Origin: Oscillospiraceae bacterium
GTDB taxonomy: Bacteria; Bacillota; Clostridia; Oscillospirales; Oscillospiraceae
Direction of reading: 5' to 3'
Assembly (NCBI GenBank): GCA_022795735.1
Contig: JAAWHG010000016.1
Location: 1-49,578, forward strand
Length of the DNA stretch: 49,578 nucleotides
A program made the translations under genes and the position numbers. This document shows, one piece after another, positions 25,541 to 33,813 of the stretch (positions are counted from its first letter, which is position 1; the number at the start of each line of letters is the position of its first letter). The notes beneath the pieces were generated by a model, which was not told where the DNA came from, searched no databases, and was given only the letters and a program-made list of their open reading frames with translations.

Positions 25541-26428
25541 ATGAACCGAGAAGAACTGCGCGGCCTTGTGGCCGAAATGCTGGGCGGCATGAGCGCCCCT
25601 GTTCCGCCCCAGACCGGGAACGGAGCCGCCCACGCGCCGGTACGCCCCGCCGTACCCGAGGCGGGCGATTTGACCCGCGTGGACCTCCGCAAGCTGTATC
25701 TGGTGGACAACCCCGTCAATCCGGACGCCTACCTCGCCCTCAAGGCCAGGACCCCCGCCCGCATCGGCCTCGGCCGCGCCGGGGCGCGTTACCGCACCGA
25801 GACCATGCTGCGGTTCCGGGCCGACCACGCGGCGGCACAGGACAGCGTGTTTTCCGACATTCCCGACACCTTCGCCGCCCAAAACGGTCTGGTCCCGGTG
25901 CAGACCAAGTGCAAGGACAAGGACGAGTATCTCACCCGCCCCGACCTGGGCCGCCGCTTTGACGAGGAAAATCAGCACATCATCCAAAAGACCTGCGGGA
26001 CCAATCCCCAAATTCTCCTGGTCATCGGCGACGGCCTCAGCTCCACCGCCATCGAGACCAACGCCATGGACTGCGCCAAGGCCATCCGGCAGGGACTGCG
26101 GGCGGCGGGGACCGAGCTGGGGGACAGCCTGTTCGTCCGCTTCTGCCGGGTGGGCGCGTCCGACCACATTGGCTCGCTCACCGGCGCGGAGCTGGTCTGT
26201 CTGCTGGTCGGCGAACGGCCCGGACTGGTGACCGCCGAGTCCATGTCGGCCTATATCACCTATCAGCCCCGCATCGGCGTGCCCGAGTCGGCCCGGACGG
26301 TGGTGTCCAACATTCACCGGCAGGGCACCCCCGCCGTCGAGGCCGGGGCCCACATCGCCTCGCTGCTGCTGGAGATTTTGAAGCGGAAATGCTCCGGCGT
26401 CGCCTTCCGCCAGGAGGTGGGGACGTGA
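25541..26428 (+). CDS. eutC: Ethanolamine ammonia-lyase small subunit EutC
   Basis: A 295-residue partner of EutB that helps hold adenosylcobalamin. [47 protein letters not shown] and [18 protein letters not shown] are typical. The first ~16 residues ([16 protein letters not shown]) form a short amphipathic helix followed by a Pro/Ala linker, the usual form of an encapsulation peptide that targets EutBC into the microcompartment. GGGAGGGCGAC precedes the ATG; the stop overlaps the eutL GTG. Confidence 0.95.
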   Translation: MNREELRGLVAEMLGGMSAPVPPQTGNGAAHAPVRPAVPEAGDLTRVDLRKLYLVDNPVNPDAYLALKARTPARIGLGRAGARYRTETMLRFRADHAAAQDSVFSDIPDTFAAQNGLVPVQTKCKDKDEYLTRPDLGRRFDEENQHIIQKTCGTNPQILLVIGDGLSSTAIETNAMDCAKAIRQGLRAAGTELGDSLFVRFCRVGASDHIGSLTGAELVCLLVGERPGLVTAESMSAYITYQPRIGVPESARTVVSNIHRQGTPAVEAGAHIASLLLEILKRKCSGVAFRQEVGT

Positions 26429-27084
26429 CCGGCGATCGGGTACCCGTCAAAATTCTGACCCTGCGGCTCATTGCCAACCTCTCCCCCGAGCTGGCGCGGG
26501 GGCTGGGGCTGGGGCCGGAATACAAGTCGGTCGGCCTCATCTCCACCGATTCGGACGACGCGACCTATATCGCCCTCGACGAGGCCACCAAGCGGGCGGC
26601 GGTGGACGTGGTGTACGCCAAGAGCTTTTACGCCGGCGCGCCCAACGCCACCACTAAGCTGGCCGGCGAGGTCATCGGCGTTTTGGGCGGGCCCAACCCG
26701 TCTGAGGTGACGGCGGGCTTGCAGGGCGCGGCGGAATTTCTGCGGGATAGCGTCGGCTTCCGCACCGCCAACGAAGAGGGGGATATCGTCTACCTCGCCC
26801 ACACCGTCTCCCGCGCCGGGTCCTATCTCTCCAAGCTGGCCAAGGTGGGCCGGGGCGAGGCGGTGGCCTATCTCATCGCGCCGCCGGTGGAGGCGGTGGT
26901 CGCCCTCGACGCCGCCCTCAAAGCCGCCGACGTTCGGCTGACCGAGCTCTTTCCCCCGCCCAGCGAAACCAATTTCGCCGGCGGCCTGCTGACCGGCGCG
27001 CAGAGCGCCTGCAAGGCGGCCTGCGACGCCTTCGCCGAGGCGGTCATCCGCGTCGCAAATTCACCCCTGGACATGGGAGGTTAA
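26425..27084 (+). CDS. eutL: Microcompartment shell protein EutL (BMC-T)
   Basis: A 219-residue tandem-BMC trimeric shell protein whose gated pore is thought to pass larger molecules. [34 protein letters not shown] and [32 protein letters not shown] are strongly conserved in EutL. The start is GTG at 26425 overlapping the eutC stop, with a perfect AGGAGGTG; a longer frame from 26389 lies in eutC and is not used. This is the only BMC-T gene here. Confidence 0.94.
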   Translation: MTGDRVPVKILTLRLIANLSPELARGLGLGPEYKSVGLISTDSDDATYIALDEATKRAAVDVVYAKSFYAGAPNATTKLAGEVIGVLGGPNPSEVTAGLQGAAEFLRDSVGFRTANEEGDIVYLAHTVSRAGSYLSKLAKVGRGEAVAYLIAPPVEAVVALDAALKAADVRLTELFPPPSETNFAGGLLTGAQSACKAACDAFAEAVIRVANSPLDMGG

Positions 27085-27088
27085 TAGA

Positions 27089-28537
27089 ATGGAACTGGAC
27101 AAAGACTTGCGCTCCCGGCAGGAGGCCCGCGACCTGGCCTGCAAGGCCGAAGCGGCCGCCGGAAAGCTCGCCGGACTGGGTCAGGAGGGCCTCGACCGCA
27201 TTGTGAAGGCCATCGCCGAGGCGGGCATGGCCCACGCGCGGGAACTGGCCGAGCTGGCCTGCACCGAGACCGGCTTCGGCAACGTGGCCGACAAGACCAA
27301 GAAAAATGAATTCGCCGCCGGACGGGTTTATGAAGCCATCCGCGATCAGAAGACGGTGGGCATCATCGCCGAGCATCCGGCGGAAAAGCTGCTCGACGTG
27401 GGCGTCCCCGTCGGGGTGGTGGCCGGTATCGTGCCCTCCACCAACCCCACCTCTACCGTGATTTACAAGGCCATGATCTGCCTGAAGGCGGGCAGCGCCA
27501 TCGTCTTCTCCCCCCACCCGGGCGCGGCGCACTGCACCCTGCGGGCGGTGGAGATCGTCAGCGCCGCCGCCCGCACCGCCGGCTGCCCCGACGGAGCGAT
27601 CAGCGCCCTGACCACCCCCACCATGGCGGCGGTGGACGAGCTGATGAAACACGACGCCGTGCGGCTCATTCTGGCAACCGGCGGCCCCGGCATGGTCAAG
27701 GCGGCCTATTCCTCGGGCAAGCCGGCCATCGGCGTCGGGGCGGGCAACGGGCCGGCCTATATCCACCGGACTGCCGACGTCGCCAAGGCGGTCTCCGATT
27801 TGATCGCCTCCAAAACCTTTGACAACGGCACCGTCTGCGCCTCGGAGCAGTCGGTGGTGGTGGAGACGGCGATGGAGGGCCGGGTCCGGGAGGAGATGGT
27901 ACGGCAGGGGTGCTGTTTTCTCGACAGCACCCAGGCGGCAAAGTTGGCCGCCTTCCTGTTCAAGCCCAACGGGTCCATCAACGTGGCCGTCGTGGGCAAG
28001 AGCGCGCCCCAGATCGCCAAAATGGCCGGCCTCGACGGCGTGCCCGACACCGCCAAGGTGCTCGTCGCCCGGGAGAATGAGGCCGGGCCCACCCATCCCT
28101 ATTCACGGGAAAAGCTGTGCCCCATTCTGGCCTTCTTTGTCGAGCCGGACGAGGAGCACATTTTGAAAAAAAGCCAGGAAATTCTCCACCACGAGGGAAG
28201 CGGCCACACCTACGTCATCCACGCGCAGGACGAGGCGGTCATCCGCCGGTTTGGGGAACGGATTCCGGTCTCCCGCTTCCTGGTCAACACCCCGGCGGCG
28301 CTGGGCGGCGTGGGACTGACCACCAATCTCTTCCCCGCCCTGACGCTGGGCTGCGGCGCGGTGGGCGGCAGCTCGTCGTCCAACAACATCGGGCCGATGG
28401 ACCTCATCAACATTCGCCGCGTCGCCTGGGGCGTGCGTGATATCGCCGCCGGGAGCGGGCATACTACCGCCATGCCGGCGGCGGACGACAAGCTGGTGGA
28501 CGAGCTGGTGGAACGCATTTTAAAGAAAATTAGCTGA
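27089..28537 (+). CDS. eutE: Acetaldehyde dehydrogenase (CoA-acylating), EutE
   Basis: A 482-residue aldehyde dehydrogenase that turns acetaldehyde, CoA and NAD+ into acetyl-CoA. The catalytic cysteine is Cys250 in TFDNGTVCASEQSVVVE; VPSTNPTSTVIYKAM, ATGGPGMVKAAYSSGKPAIGV-type and NLFPALTLGCGAVGGSS motifs are present. The C-terminal DDKLVDELVERILKKIS could act as an amphipathic targeting helix. GGGAGG is upstream of the ATG, 4 bp after eutL. Confidence 0.94.
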   Translation: MELDKDLRSRQEARDLACKAEAAAGKLAGLGQEGLDRIVKAIAEAGMAHARELAELACTETGFGNVADKTKKNEFAAGRVYEAIRDQKTVGIIAEHPAEKLLDVGVPVGVVAGIVPSTNPTSTVIYKAMICLKAGSAIVFSPHPGAAHCTLRAVEIVSAAARTAGCPDGAISALTTPTMAAVDELMKHDAVRLILATGGPGMVKAAYSSGKPAIGVGAGNGPAYIHRTADVAKAVSDLIASKTFDNGTVCASEQSVVVETAMEGRVREEMVRQGCCFLDSTQAAKLAAFLFKPNGSINVAVVGKSAPQIAKMAGLDGVPDTAKVLVARENEAGPTHPYSREKLCPILAFFVEPDEEHILKKSQEILHHEGSGHTYVIHAQDEAVIRRFGERIPVSRFLVNTPAALGGVGLTTNLFPALTLGCGAVGGSSSSNNIGPMDLINIRRVAWGVRDIAAGSGHTTAMPAADDKLVDELVERILKKIS

Positions 28538-28555
28538 TAAGGAGTGGGTTTTATC

Positions 28556-28861
28556 ATGGCAAATACAAACGCTTTGGGTATGATCGAGACCAAGGGTCTG
28601 GTGGGCGCGATTGAGGCGGCCGACGCGATGGTCAAGTCGGCCAATGTACAGCTGGTGGGCCGCGTCCAGGTGGGCGGCGGCCTGGTGACGGTGATGGTCC
28701 GGGGCGACGTGGGCGCGGTCAAGTCGGCCACCGAGGCGGGCGCCTCGGCGGCCGAGAAGGTGGGCGAGCTGGTGTCGGTCCACGTCATTCCCCGTCCCCA
28801 CGCCGAGGTGGACGCCATCCTGCCCCAGCAGCAGAACGGCGTGCCCGCCCAGGAGGGCTAA
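28556..28861 (+). CDS. eutM: Microcompartment shell protein EutM (BMC-H)
   Basis: A 101-residue single-BMC protein forming the hexamers of the shell facets: [26 protein letters not shown], then [23 protein letters not shown] and [21 protein letters not shown] lies before the ATG. It is the only BMC-H gene in the operon; EutS and EutK, present in enteric operons, are absent here. Either one hexamer builds the facets or further shell genes lie elsewhere. Confidence 0.95.
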   Translation: MANTNALGMIETKGLVGAIEAADAMVKSANVQLVGRVQVGGGLVTVMVRGDVGAVKSATEAGASAAEKVGELVSVHVIPRPHAEVDAILPQQQNGVPAQEG

Positions 28862-28864
28862 CCG

Positions 28865-29566
28865 TTGGCCCTCTTCACCGAGGAAAACGCCCGGGCGTCG
28901 ATCCGGGTGCGGGAGGGGCGGCGGGTGTTTTACCTGTCCCCCTCTGACCGGCTGACCCCCAAGGCCCGCGACTGGCTGGAGCGCGAGGGGGTGGAGGTGG
29001 TCGCCGGCGAACGGCGGCCGCCCCGGCACTACCAGACGCTGGACGGCGAGGTGCTTTTGGAAAAGCCGGAGCATATGACCCATCTGCGGGAAAATATTTT
29101 GGTGTTCAAAGACCATCCCCGCATCGAGTTCCGGGGGCGGATTGACTCGCTGGAGGCCGAGATTTTGCTCGCCCAACAGGCGTCGGCGGACTATCCCGTC
29201 CTGCGGGACGAGCTGGAGGACATTCTCGGCTTCGTGCGCAGCCTCATCCGGGCCGACGTGCTGGGGGAGCCGGTGGGCGCGTTTCAACTGCTCGGCCTCG
29301 ACGCCGCCCAGCTGCGGGAACGGAGTCATTACCCGGAAAAATATTACGGCCAGGGACATTTCATGCCCTCCTGGCGGGACCCGGCGGCGCTGCTGGCGGT
29401 CAACCGGGTGCGCACCGCCGTGCGGGAGACCGAACGGGCCGCCTACCGGGCCTTCCGGGCGGAAAACGGCGCGGCGGCGCGGGATGATATCATCCTGGCG
29501 CTCAACCGTCTGTCCAGCCTGTGCTGGATTATCGAAATCAAGCTGAAGGCCGGGAAATATTCGTAA
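28865..29566 (+). CDS. eutT: Corrinoid adenosyltransferase EutT-like
   Basis: A 233-residue protein resembling EutT, which makes adenosylcobalamin for EutBC. The N-terminus (SIRVREGRRVFYLSPSDRLTPKARDWL) and THLRENILVFKDHPRIEFRGRIDSLEAEILLAQQ are typical, and the C-terminal half is helical. The metal motif of enteric EutT, H-x11-CC-x2-C, is not kept: after His in DHPRI the cysteine positions are Leu, Glu and Ile. The start is TTG at 28865 with GGAGG 8 nt upstream, 3 bp after eutM. Loss of the cysteines is known in some Firmicute homologues. Confidence 0.85.
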   Translation: MALFTEENARASIRVREGRRVFYLSPSDRLTPKARDWLEREGVEVVAGERRPPRHYQTLDGEVLLEKPEHMTHLRENILVFKDHPRIEFRGRIDSLEAEILLAQQASADYPVLRDELEDILGFVRSLIRADVLGEPVGAFQLLGLDAAQLRERSHYPEKYYGQGHFMPSWRDPAALLAVNRVRTAVRETERAAYRAFRAENGAAARDDIILALNRLSSLCWIIEIKLKAGKYS

Positions 29567-29581
29567 AGGAAGAGAGAGCGT

Positions 29582-30190
29582 ATGGCAAACAGCATAGACA
29601 GCCTGAGCGGCGCGATTATGGAGCGGCTTTTTGTCGAATTGGAGGCCTCCGCGCGCCACGTCCATCTGACCGAGGCCGACGCGCTGGCCCTCTTCGGCCA
29701 CAAGCTGACCCGCAAGCGGGATCTCTCCCAGCCGGGGCAGTACCTGTGCGAGGAGCGGGTTACCGTGGTGGGACCCAAAGGCTCCCTCAGCCGGGTGGCC
29801 GTCCTGGGACCGGAGCGTCCGGAGTCCCAGGTGGAAATCTCCCTGACCGACGCCCGCGTCCTCGGCGTGGAGGTCTCCGTCCGCCTCAGCGGCGACATCC
29901 GGGACACGCCGGGCATCCGCCTTTGGGGCGATCGGGGCGAGGTTACCCTCGCCCGGGGCCTGGTCGCGGCCAAGCGGCACATTCACATGACCCCGCGGGC
30001 GGCCCAGCTGCAGGGCGTCAAGCACGGCGATTTGGTGCGGCTGCAATGCCTGACCGCGCGGCCTCTGATTTTCGAGGACGTGGCGGTGCGGGTCAGCGAC
30101 AAGTTTGCCACCTACGCCCATCTGGATTTTGACGAGGCCAACGCCTGCGGCTTCCGTCCGGGCGATCTGGGGAGGATCGTCCATGGATGA
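29582..30190 (+). CDS. pduL: Phosphotransacylase PduL
   Basis: A 202-residue PduL-type phosphotransacylase converting acetyl-CoA to acetyl-phosphate and recycling CoA inside the compartment. The two beta-barrel halves each carry the metal-binding HxH: SARHVHLTEADALALFG (H26, H28) and AAKRHIHMTPRAA, then HLDFDEANACGF. The N-terminal 17 residues (SIDSLSGAIMERLF) look like an encapsulation helix. It replaces EutD of enteric operons. No acetate kinase gene is in the window. The stop overlaps the next gene by 8 bp. Confidence 0.93.
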   Translation: MANSIDSLSGAIMERLFVELEASARHVHLTEADALALFGHKLTRKRDLSQPGQYLCEERVTVVGPKGSLSRVAVLGPERPESQVEISLTDARVLGVEVSVRLSGDIRDTPGIRLWGDRGEVTLARGLVAAKRHIHMTPRAAQLQGVKHGDLVRLQCLTARPLIFEDVAVRVSDKFATYAHLDFDEANACGFRPGDLGRIVHG

Positions 30191-30656
30191 AGCCCTGGCC
30201 CGCCGGGTGGAGGACGCGGTGCTCCGCCGTTTGGACGGCGCGCCGTCCGCCCTGCTCACGGGGGACGCGCCGGGCGATTCGCTGGGCTACCGGTTTACCG
30301 GCGCGCCCCCCTATGACGCGGTGGTCATCGGCTCGCTGGAGCCGGGGGAGCTGCTGCATTTCTCCGACTCCCGCGTCCTGGCGGCGCTGCTGGAGGGGAA
30401 GCCGGTTTTCCTTTGGGAGCCGGGCCTGCGCCACCGCGCCCACGCCGCCACCGCCAACCGGCCCCTCTGGGCCAAGCTACAGGCGGCGGAGCGCGGGCTT
30501 AAGCAGCTCGGGGTCCGCTTTTACGGCCCGAGCCAGGGACGGCGGCTGGTGACGGCGGAACAGGCGCGGGATTTGCTGCGGCAGGGGCGGCGGCCTCCCG
30601 AGGGGGCGGTGCTCACCCCGCTGGCGCGGGAGCTGCTGAACGGAGGCGGCATATGA
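30183..30656 (+). CDS. Uncharacterised microcompartment-operon protein
   Basis: A 157-residue protein that I do not recognise with certainty. Residues 3-16 (EALARRVEDAVLRRL) form an amphipathic helix and are followed by a short linker, as in encapsulation peptides. The rest looks alpha/beta, with VVIGSLEPGELLHFSDSRVLAALLEGKPVFLWEPGL resembling a nucleotide- or flavin-binding half, and an Arg-rich C-terminus. Position between pduL and eutN is where PduM- or flavoprotein-like accessory genes are found in other operons. It overlaps both neighbours (8 bp and ATGA), so expression is tightly coupled. Luminal cargo or assembly factor is inference. Confidence 0.7.
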   Translation: MDEALARRVEDAVLRRLDGAPSALLTGDAPGDSLGYRFTGAPPYDAVVIGSLEPGELLHFSDSRVLAALLEGKPVFLWEPGLRHRAHAATANRPLWAKLQAAERGLKQLGVRFYGPSQGRRLVTAEQARDLLRQGRRPPEGAVLTPLARELLNGGGI

Positions 30657-30910
30657 GATTGGGGACGGTGGCCGGGTCGGTGTGGGCCACGAAAAAAAGT
30701 CCTGGCCTGCGTGGGCAGCCGCTGCTGCTGGTGCGCATGGACGGGAGGCTGATTGTCGCCGCCGACCTGGTGGGGGCAGGGGTGGGCGAACAGGTTTTGC
30801 TCGCCTTCGGTTCGGCGGCCAGAATCGAGGCCCCCGGCGCACCGGCCGACGCCGCCATTGTCGGCATTGTGGACTCGATGGAGGAGGAGGAAGGCCATGT
30901 CGGTCAATGA
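30653..30910 (+). CDS. eutN: Microcompartment vertex protein EutN/CcmL (BMC-P)
   Basis: An 85-residue pentamer-forming protein that caps shell vertices. It has RLGTVAGSVWATKKSPGLRGQPLLLV at the start, VAADLVGAGVGEQVLLAFGSAAR and the C-terminal DAAIVGIVD strand. Its ATG overlaps the previous stop (ATGA), and its 3' end overlaps eutH by 14 bp. It is the only BMC-P gene here. Confidence 0.94.
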   Translation: MRLGTVAGSVWATKKSPGLRGQPLLLVRMDGRLIVAADLVGAGVGEQVLLAFGSAARIEAPGAPADAAIVGIVDSMEEEEGHVGQ

Positions 30911-31991
30911 GATTATCGTCTATATTATGACGGCCTTTATGGTCCTGGGCGCGCTGGACCGCATTTTTGGCGGGCGGTTCGGCCTGTCGGCGCAGTTTGA
31001 GGAGGGCATCCAGGCGATGGGTTCGCTGGCCCTCGCCATGATCGGCATCATCTGCCTGGCCCCGGTGCTCGCCAATGTGCTGCGCCCGGTGCTGGGGCCG
31101 GTCTTCCGGGTGTTCGGGGCCGACCCCGCCATGTTCGCCGGGTCCATTCTGGCCTGCGACATGGGCGGCGCGCCGCTGGCAAAGGAGCTGGCCGAAACCA
31201 GTGAGGCCGGGCTTTTTAGCGGCATTATTGTGGGCAGTATGCTGGGGCCCACCATTGTGTTCACCATTCCGGTGGCGCTGGGCATCATCCGGGATGAAGA
31301 CCGGCCCTTCCTCGCCAAGGGAGTCCTGGCCGGCGTGGTGACGGTGCCCATCGGGTGCTTTGTGGGCGGACTCGTGGCGGGGTTCCCGCTGATGATGACG
31401 ATTCGGAATCTGATTCCCATCGTGATCTTCGCCCTGCTCATTGCGCTGGGACTGTGGAAGTTCGAACGGGGCATGATTCGGGGCTTTTCGGTCTTTGGAC
31501 ACATTGTACTGATTGTTATCACGGTCGGGCTGGCCGCCGGAATTGTGGAAAAGCTGACCGGGCTGACCGCGATTCCCGGTATGGCTCCCCTTTCCGAAGG
31601 GGTCCAGGTGGTGGGCGACATCGCCATTGTGTTGGCGGGCGCCTTCCCGCTGGTGTATGCCATTACCAAAATCTTTCGAAAGCCGCTGATGAAGCTGGGC
31701 GGCCTCTTGGGGATGAACGACGCGGCGGCGGCCGGCATGGTCGCCACCCTGGCCAACAATATCCCGATGTTTGGGATGATGAAGGACATGGACCGCCGGG
31801 GGAAGCTGCTCAACGTCGCCTTTGCCGTGTCCGGGTCGTTTGTGTTTGGCGACCATCTGGGCTTTACCGCCGGATTCGCGCCGGAGCTGCTCACCCCTAT
31901 GATTGTCGGCAAGCTGGTGGGCGGCGTGACCGCAGTGGCGCTCGCTATGCTGTTCTTTGGGCGGGAGAGCGATGATTCGTCCAAGGAATGA
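30897..31991 (+). CDS. eutH: Ethanolamine permease EutH
   Basis: A 364-residue membrane protein with about ten or eleven hydrophobic segments. SVNEIIVYIMTAFMVLGALDRIFG, SILACDMGGAPLAKEL, GSMLGPTIVFTIPVALGII and TLANNIPMFGMMKDMD are hallmarks of EutH, which lets ethanolamine enter. The ATG at 30897, preceded by GGAGGAGGAAGG, lies inside eutN; the frame extends further upstream but only antisense to sense in eutN. It closes the operon; a 17-bp stem terminator follows its stop. Confidence 0.95.
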   Translation: MSVNEIIVYIMTAFMVLGALDRIFGGRFGLSAQFEEGIQAMGSLALAMIGIICLAPVLANVLRPVLGPVFRVFGADPAMFAGSILACDMGGAPLAKELAETSEAGLFSGIIVGSMLGPTIVFTIPVALGIIRDEDRPFLAKGVLAGVVTVPIGCFVGGLVAGFPLMMTIRNLIPIVIFALLIALGLWKFERGMIRGFSVFGHIVLIVITVGLAAGIVEKLTGLTAIPGMAPLSEGVQVVGDIAIVLAGAFPLVYAITKIFRKPLMKLGGLLGMNDAAAAGMVATLANNIPMFGMMKDMDRRGKLLNVAFAVSGSFVFGDHLGFTAGFAPELLTPMIVGKLVGGVTAVALAMLFFGRESDDSSKE

Positions 31992-31997
31992 TTGTAA

Positions 31998-32035
31998 AAA
32001 ATCCTCTCATGCCACGTTTGGCATGGGAGGATTTT
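31998..32035 (+). terminator. Terminator of the eut operon
   Basis: AAAATCCTCTCATGCCA (31998-32014) pairs with TGGCATGGGAGGATTTT (32019-32035) with one T-G pair and a 4-nt loop, 6 bp after the eutH stop. The 3' arm ends in TTTT. Confidence 0.85.
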
Positions 32036-32045
32036 CGCCGGTGTT

Positions 32046-32228
32046 TTGGTTTATTTTTTACGCACGTTGAAAGATAATGAAAAATATATAAATAACCTAG
32101 TGTTTCAGGAAATTGCACATAATATTGTTGATAAGAGCGCGCCTATCGACGTTTTTGACTATATTGAGTCAGCTCTCATTGTCTTAGACCGCTTTGGTTT
32201 TCATATTCCAGTGCCGGACGAGGATTGA
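32046..32228 (+). other. A+T-rich orphan reading frame, possible gene remnant
   Basis: A 60-codon frame from TTG, far richer in A+T than anything nearby (for example DNEKYINNLVFQEIAHNIVDKSAPIDVFDYIESALIVLDRFG split across two helical blocks). No ribosome site precedes it. It looks protein-like in hydrophobic pattern and could be the 3' remnant of an acquired gene. No family recognised. Confidence 0.3.
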
Positions 32229-32340
32229 AACTTAGCTGGCCAATAAGCGAAAAACCCAGACTTGACAAATCCATAAACACGCGGTTTTAGGTTGGAATAT
32301 AAAAGGCGCAGACGATCTGACGGCGGCGCTCGCTCAAAAA

Positions 32341-32376
32341 GTGGATGCCCGGGTAACGATCTACCCGGGCATCCAC
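32341..32376 (-). terminator. Terminator of the nucleoside/udk operon
   Basis: GTGGATGCCCGGGTA (32341-32355) and TACCCGGGCATCCAC (32362-32376) form a perfect 15-bp stem with a 6-nt loop. On the minus strand it is followed by TTTTTGAGC. It lies 226 bp past the udk stop, but only about 62 bp past it if the inverted-repeat element at 32440-32603 is discounted. Confidence 0.75.
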
Positions 32377-32439
32377 CTTGAAATGGATTGACATCCAATC
32401 GCCTGCGTTTTCCGGCTGACTTTGATACCATATCCTTTA

Positions 32440-32603
32440 AGAACCTGTATTCACAACCGTTGAACACCGTCTTGCGGGGACTTTTTCCGTCCCGCGGCGT
32501 TAAAAAATCTTTAAATACACAAAGTATTCCCGCGATTTTTTGCCCTGCGGGGCGGCAAAATCCCCCGGCAATCCGGCATTCCCCGGTTATGAATACAGGT
32601 TCT
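32440..32603. mobile_element. Candidate 164-bp MITE-like element with 20-bp terminal inverted repeats
   Basis: AGAACCTGTATTCACAACCG (32440-32459) and CGGTTATGAATACAGGTTCT (32584-32603) are inverted copies with one mismatch. The interior has no gene and contains two further palindromes, GCGGGGAC..GTCCCGC and TTTTGCC..GGCAAAA. The right end supplies the last two bases of the udk stop codon. No clear target duplication is visible, and no second copy is seen in the window. Non-autonomous transposon is the simplest reading; a structured RNA tail is the alternative. Confidence 0.55.
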
Positions 32604-33216
32604 AAGTTTCCATATGCCGCCGGATCCGCTCCACGATCATATCCTGCGCCACGGCGTTCCTTCCGCCGGTGGGGACGATAATATCCGCATACTTTTTAGA
32701 GGGCTCCACAAAGGCCTCGTGCATGGGCTTAACGGTGGTCAAATACTGTTCGATGATGGACTCCAAGCTCCGCCCCCGCTCCTGCATATCGCGGGTTAAA
32801 CGCCGGAGGATACGAACGTCGGCGTCGGTGTCTACGAAAATCTTGATGTCCATCAAATCCCGCAGGGCCTTGTTCTCAAAAATCAGGATTCCCTCCACAA
32901 TCACCGCCTTGGCGGGCAGGATTTCCAATGTGACATCCGAGCGGTCGTGGACGGTGTAGTCATAGGTGGGGGATTGAATGGCCTCTCCGCGCCGCAAGGC
33001 CTCCAAATCCCGAATCAGCAGCCCGGTCTCGAAGGCGTCCGGATGGTCATAGTTGACCTTGCAGCGTTCCTCAAAGGGGAGATGGGTGAGCCGCTTATAG
33101 TAGTTGTCGTGATAGACCACCGAGATATCCTTCCCAAACCGTTCCTTGAGAATGGCGGTCAGGGTGGTCTTCCCGGACCCGGTGCCCCCCGCGATGCCGA
33201 TGATGATGGTTTCCAA
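32602..33216 (-). CDS. udk: Uridine kinase
   Basis: A 204-residue kinase that phosphorylates uridine and cytidine to their monophosphates. Walker A GGTGSGKTT (residues 10-18), VVYHDNYYK, NYDHPDAFETGLL and the lid RRLTRDMQERGRSLE are all present. The start is TTG with AAAGGAG about 10 nt upstream. The stop TAG is formed where the inverted-repeat element begins, so the natural C-terminus may have been changed by a few residues. It ends the operon that imports nucleosides. Confidence 0.95.
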   Translation of the reverse strand: METIIIGIAGGTGSGKTTLTAILKERFGKDISVVYHDNYYKRLTHLPFEERCKVNYDHPDAFETGLLIRDLEALRRGEAIQSPTYDYTVHDRSDVTLEILPAKAVIVEGILIFENKALRDLMDIKIFVDTDADVRILRRLTRDMQERGRSLESIIEQYLTTVKPMHEAFVEPSKKYADIIVPTGGRNAVAQDMIVERIRRHMET

Positions 33217-33231
33217 ATCGTACTCTCTCCT

Positions 33232-33804
33232 TTACTCGTCCGGCGACAGCCTGCCCTCTTTCCAATGCTTGCGGCAGAGGGCGATATAGCGGTCGTTGGT
33301 ACCCAGCATCACCTGTTCGCCCATTTTTGTGACGCGGCCCGCCGCGTCCAGCCGGGCGTTGCAGGTGGCTTTTTTTCCGCACCAGCAGATGGTTTTGATC
33401 TCCTCAATGATGTCGGCACAGGCCATCAGCTCCTGCGACCCGGGAAAGAAACTCCCTCGGAAATCGGCCCGCAGGCCGTAGCAGATCACCGGCACGTTGA
33501 CGTCGTCCACCAGATGGGTGAGGTATTGGACCTCCTCCTTCGTGAGAAATTGCGCCTCGTCCACAATGATACAGGCGTAGCGTTTGATCTCTCCGTCGGT
33601 CATGGCCTGAAGATCGGAAAAGTAAATACAGGGATGGCTGAGCCCCGCCCGGGAGGCGACAAACCGCGCCCCGTCCCGCTGGTCCACCGTCGGCTTGACC
33701 AGCAACGCCTCCTGCCCGCGCTCCTCGTAGTTGTAACGGACCATCAGGGCGTTGGCGGTCTTGCTGGACCCCATAACCCCATAGCGAAAATACAGTTTTG
33801 CCAT
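33232..33804 (-). CDS. tdk: Thymidine kinase
   Basis: A 190-residue type II thymidine kinase for dTMP salvage. It has the P-loop YGVMGSSKTANAL, the Walker B ACIIVDEAQFL, the lasso region and zinc ligands in TICWCGKKATCNARLD with a final Cys in ALCRKHW. GGGAGG precedes the ATG. It lies 9 bp after the permease gene and 15 bp before udk, so import and phosphorylation are encoded together. Confidence 0.95.
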   Translation of the reverse strand: MAKLYFRYGVMGSSKTANALMVRYNYEERGQEALLVKPTVDQRDGARFVASRAGLSHPCIYFSDLQAMTDGEIKRYACIIVDEAQFLTKEEVQYLTHLVDDVNVPVICYGLRADFRGSFFPGSQELMACADIIEEIKTICWCGKKATCNARLDAAGRVTKMGEQVMLGTNDRYIALCRKHWKEGRLSPDE

Positions 33805-33813
33805 TTGTCCTCC

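Noticed and set aside
28520-30259. A 579-codon minus-strand frame across eutT and pduL
   Set aside because: Antisense to well-supported operon genes; His/Pro/Gly-rich composition typical of a shadow frame.
32216-32232. GAGGATTGAAAC, similar to the end of some CRISPR repeats
   Set aside because: Occurs once, with no repeats or spacers around it and no cas genes in the window.
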